Shown one piece after another: positions 5,715-6,689 of a DNA stretch of 6,689 nt. The position numbers and the translations under genes are program-made. The notes below the pieces were generated by a model, which did not search any database, was not told the DNA's origin, and worked only from the letters and a program-made list of their open reading frames with translations. Origin of the DNA: Bacteroidota bacterium (GTDB lineage: Bacteria; Bacteroidota; Bacteroidia; UKL13-3); the NCBI GenBank assembly GCA_010027395.1, contig RGVD01000144.1, forward strand, positions 1 through 6,689, given 5' to 3'. The stretch's first letter is position 1; the number at the start of each line of letters is the position of its first letter.

Positions 5715-5810
5715 TGCAAACAGGCTTAACCTACTATAAGTTATTTTAGCCATAATAAAATTAAAATTCTATATGACAAGAAAATAACAATTATCAGTAT
5801 CATATTACTT

Positions 5811-5818
5811 TACTTTTG
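5811..5818 (+). promoter_or_regulatory. -7 box (TACTTTTG) of the Rieske lipoprotein gene
   Basis: TACTTTTG matches TAnnTTTG exactly and lies 20 bases before the ATG at 5838, implying a very short leader. A convincing -33 TTG is not seen at the usual distance. Confidence 0.55.
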
Positions 5819-5837
5819 AGTCATAGAAAAACAAATT

Positions 5838-6254
5838 ATGGACAGAAAAGAATTTTTATCGCAAGTAGGCATAGGTGTGGCTTCCTTATTAGTGCCAGCT
5901 TGTATAGGTGGTTTATCTGGTTGCTCTAAATCGGATTCATCAACACCGGCACCAAGCAATGTTGATTTTACCATTGATACGAGTACAGGAGCTCTTTCAG
6001 TAAATGGAGGCTACTTAATCCAAAGTGGTGTAATAGTTGCCAGAACTAAAACCGGTGCTTTTATTGCTGTATCGGCAGCATGCACACATGAGGGTACCAA
6101 TGTGAGTTATAGCTCAACCAATGCCAGTTTTAATTGTCCTTCTCATGGCGCTAGATTTAATGAGTTTGGAGCAGTGACACAAGGACCTGCATCAAGAAGT
6201 TTAACCAAATACAATACCGCCTTAATGGGTAAAAGCCTGAGGGTGTATTCATAA
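5838..6254 (+). CDS. Small Rieske [2Fe-2S] lipoprotein
   Basis: A 138-residue exported iron-sulfur protein. The N-terminus MDRKEFLSQVGIGVASLLVP leads to a lipobox, LSGC with Cys29, so it is predicted to be lipidated and anchored in an envelope membrane. A Ser/Pro-rich linker follows (SKSDSSTPAPS). The Rieske domain (about 43-138) has both cluster-binding boxes: Cys82-Thr-His84 and Cys100-Pro-Ser-His103, with HGARFNEFGAVTQGPASRSL after the second. The extra cysteines that form the disulfide in bc1-type high-potential Rieske proteins (CTHxGC and CPCHG) are missing: here CTHEGT and CPSHG. That suggests a lower-potential, ferredoxin-like cluster. No cytochrome b, oxygenase or other redox partner is adjacent, so its electron-transfer partner is unknown. 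The start codon gives a sensible signal peptide length; DRKEFL resembles a degenerate Tat motif, but the twin arginine is absent. Confidence 0.93.
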   Translation: MDRKEFLSQVGIGVASLLVPACIGGLSGCSKSDSSTPAPSNVDFTIDTSTGALSVNGGYLIQSGVIVARTKTGAFIAVSAACTHEGTNVSYSSTNASFNCPSHGARFNEFGAVTQGPASRSLTKYNTALMGKSLRVYS

Positions 6255-6298
6255 AAAAAGAGTGTTGATATAAGCTAGAATAAATTGTGTCAGTTCAG

Positions 6299-6408
6299 GA
6301 GCGGGGTCGAGAACGCACTATTGATTATGTTTTGTCTATTTCTCGACTCCGCTCGAAATGACAATGACTCCGGCTCCTCTCGAAATGACAGTCTCCGCTC
6401 AATGTGAC
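6299..6408. repeat. Bacteroidota-type dispersed intergenic repeat with hairpin arms and degenerate tandem units
   Basis: GAGCGGGGTCGAGAA (6299-6313) is the reverse complement of TTCTCGACTCCGCTC (6340-6354) except for one G-T pair, giving a 15-bp stem with a 26-base spacer. The right arm runs into CTCGAAATGACA (6352-6363). That element recurs exactly at 6379-6390 (period 27) and in decayed form as CTCAATGTGAC (6398-6408). The CTCGACTCCGCTCGAAATGACA pattern is a type I recognise as common between genes in Bacteroidota genomes. The segment is more GC-rich than its surroundings and carries no ORF. It occupies the space between the convergent Rieske and gyrB genes. Confidence 0.7.
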
Positions 6409-6415
6409 TAAATGC

Positions 6416-6448
6416 AAAGAGGCCATCCTTTTGGGACAGCCTCTTTTT
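6416..6448 (+). terminator. Bidirectional terminator between the Rieske gene and gyrB
   Basis: AAAGAGGC (6416-6423) pairs with GCCTCTTT (6439-6446), followed on the plus strand by a T-run to 6448. On the minus strand the inner bases also pair (UGUCC with GGAUG, two G-U wobbles), making a 13-bp stem with a CAAAA loop, but the U-tail there (CUCUUUGCAUUU) is interrupted. It can end transcripts from both sides. Confidence 0.75.
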
Positions 6449-6468
6449 AGTTTAGTTTTTTATCTTAA

Positions 6469-6689
6469 TTAAACGTCAATTTTAGCATAACGTGCATTGG
6501 CTTCAATGAATTCCCTTCTTGGTGGAACTTCATCGCCCATAAGCATGCTAAAAATTCTATCTGCTTCAGCCGCGCTATCCAAACTCACTTGCTTTAAAGT
6601 TCTGGTATCAGGATTCATAGTGGTGCTCCACAATTGTTCTGCATTCATCTCACCCAAACCTTTATAACGTTGAATACCCACTGTATCTG
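6469..6689 (-). CDS. gyrB: DNA gyrase subunit B, C-terminal end (cut by window edge)
   Basis: The minus-strand frame ends at TAA 6469-6471 and continues past the right edge; the first complete codons inside the window read DTVGIQRYKGLGEMNAEQLW. QRYKGLGEMN, TTMNPDTRTLKQV, and the ending LMGDEVPPRREFIEANARYAKIDV are the highly conserved C-terminal part of type II topoisomerase B subunits, covering the end of the TOPRIM region and the GyrB C-terminal domain. FIEANA...KIDV favours GyrB over ParE. With GyrA it introduces negative supercoils using ATP, in the cytoplasm. Only about 73 residues are visible; an internal ATG/GTG such as GTG 6681 is not the true start, because the frame stays open beyond it. 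Confidence 0.93.
   Translation of the reverse strand, partial: DTVGIQRYKGLGEMNAEQLWSTTMNPDTRTLKQVSLDSAAEADRIFSMLMGDEVPPRREFIEANARYAKIDV

Noticed and set aside
6299..6408. CRISPR array suggested by repeated CTCGAAATGACA
   Set aside because: There are only three decaying units with unequal spacing and no consistent spacers; the pattern fits a dispersed intergenic repeat.

Overview
The window looks like a chromosomal segment from a member of the Bacteroidota, probably the Chitinophagia/Sphingobacteriia side, although the exact lineage cannot be fixed from this sequence. The support is: AT-rich DNA; A-rich leaders without Shine-Dalgarno sites; -7 boxes of the TAnnTTTG type (clearest before the tRNA and the Rieske gene); a Bacteroidota-type YebC beginning MGRAFEKRK; and an intergenic repeat built on CTCGACTCCGCTCGAAATGACA, a familiar type in this phylum. 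Most of the window is ordinary housekeeping sequence.

Layout, left to right. Positions 1-330 (minus) hold the N-terminal 110 codons of a chorismate-binding enzyme, best read as PabB, cut by the window edge. Positions 498-1594 (minus) hold a damaged locus. It has a TolC-type outer-membrane efflux protein start with a signal peptide, then a one-base frameshift in an A8 tract. The TolC-like reading frame then resumes and runs, without a stop, into the last three membrane segments of an acyltransferase-3 protein. Divergent from it, 1762-3018 (plus) encodes an intact MacB/FtsX-type ABC permease. A shared terminator separates that gene from the convergent yebC (3050-3760, minus). An AIM24/TIGR00266-family protein (3877-4668, minus) lies upstream of yebC on the same strand. 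Divergent from it is an atypical SDR / NAD(P)-binding protein (4778-5437, plus). Then come tRNA-His(GTG) with its own promoter and a strong terminator, a small Rieske [2Fe-2S] lipoprotein (5838-6254, plus), a repeat/hairpin cluster (6299-6408), a terminator, and the C-terminal end of gyrB (6469-6689, minus), cut by the right edge.

How the genes relate. The permease and the broken TolC-like gene are back to back and probably descend from one MacB-type tripartite efflux locus that has lost its outer-membrane partner here; no ATPase or membrane-fusion protein gene is in view. The other genes are independent units for folate/aromatic metabolism, translation, redox chemistry and DNA topology. I see no convincing new multi-gene system. 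The item most worth a second look is the frameshifted TolC::acyltransferase chimera, which is either a real deletion fusion or an assembly join. The repeat cluster beside gyrB and the acceptor-stem mismatch in tRNA-His come next.
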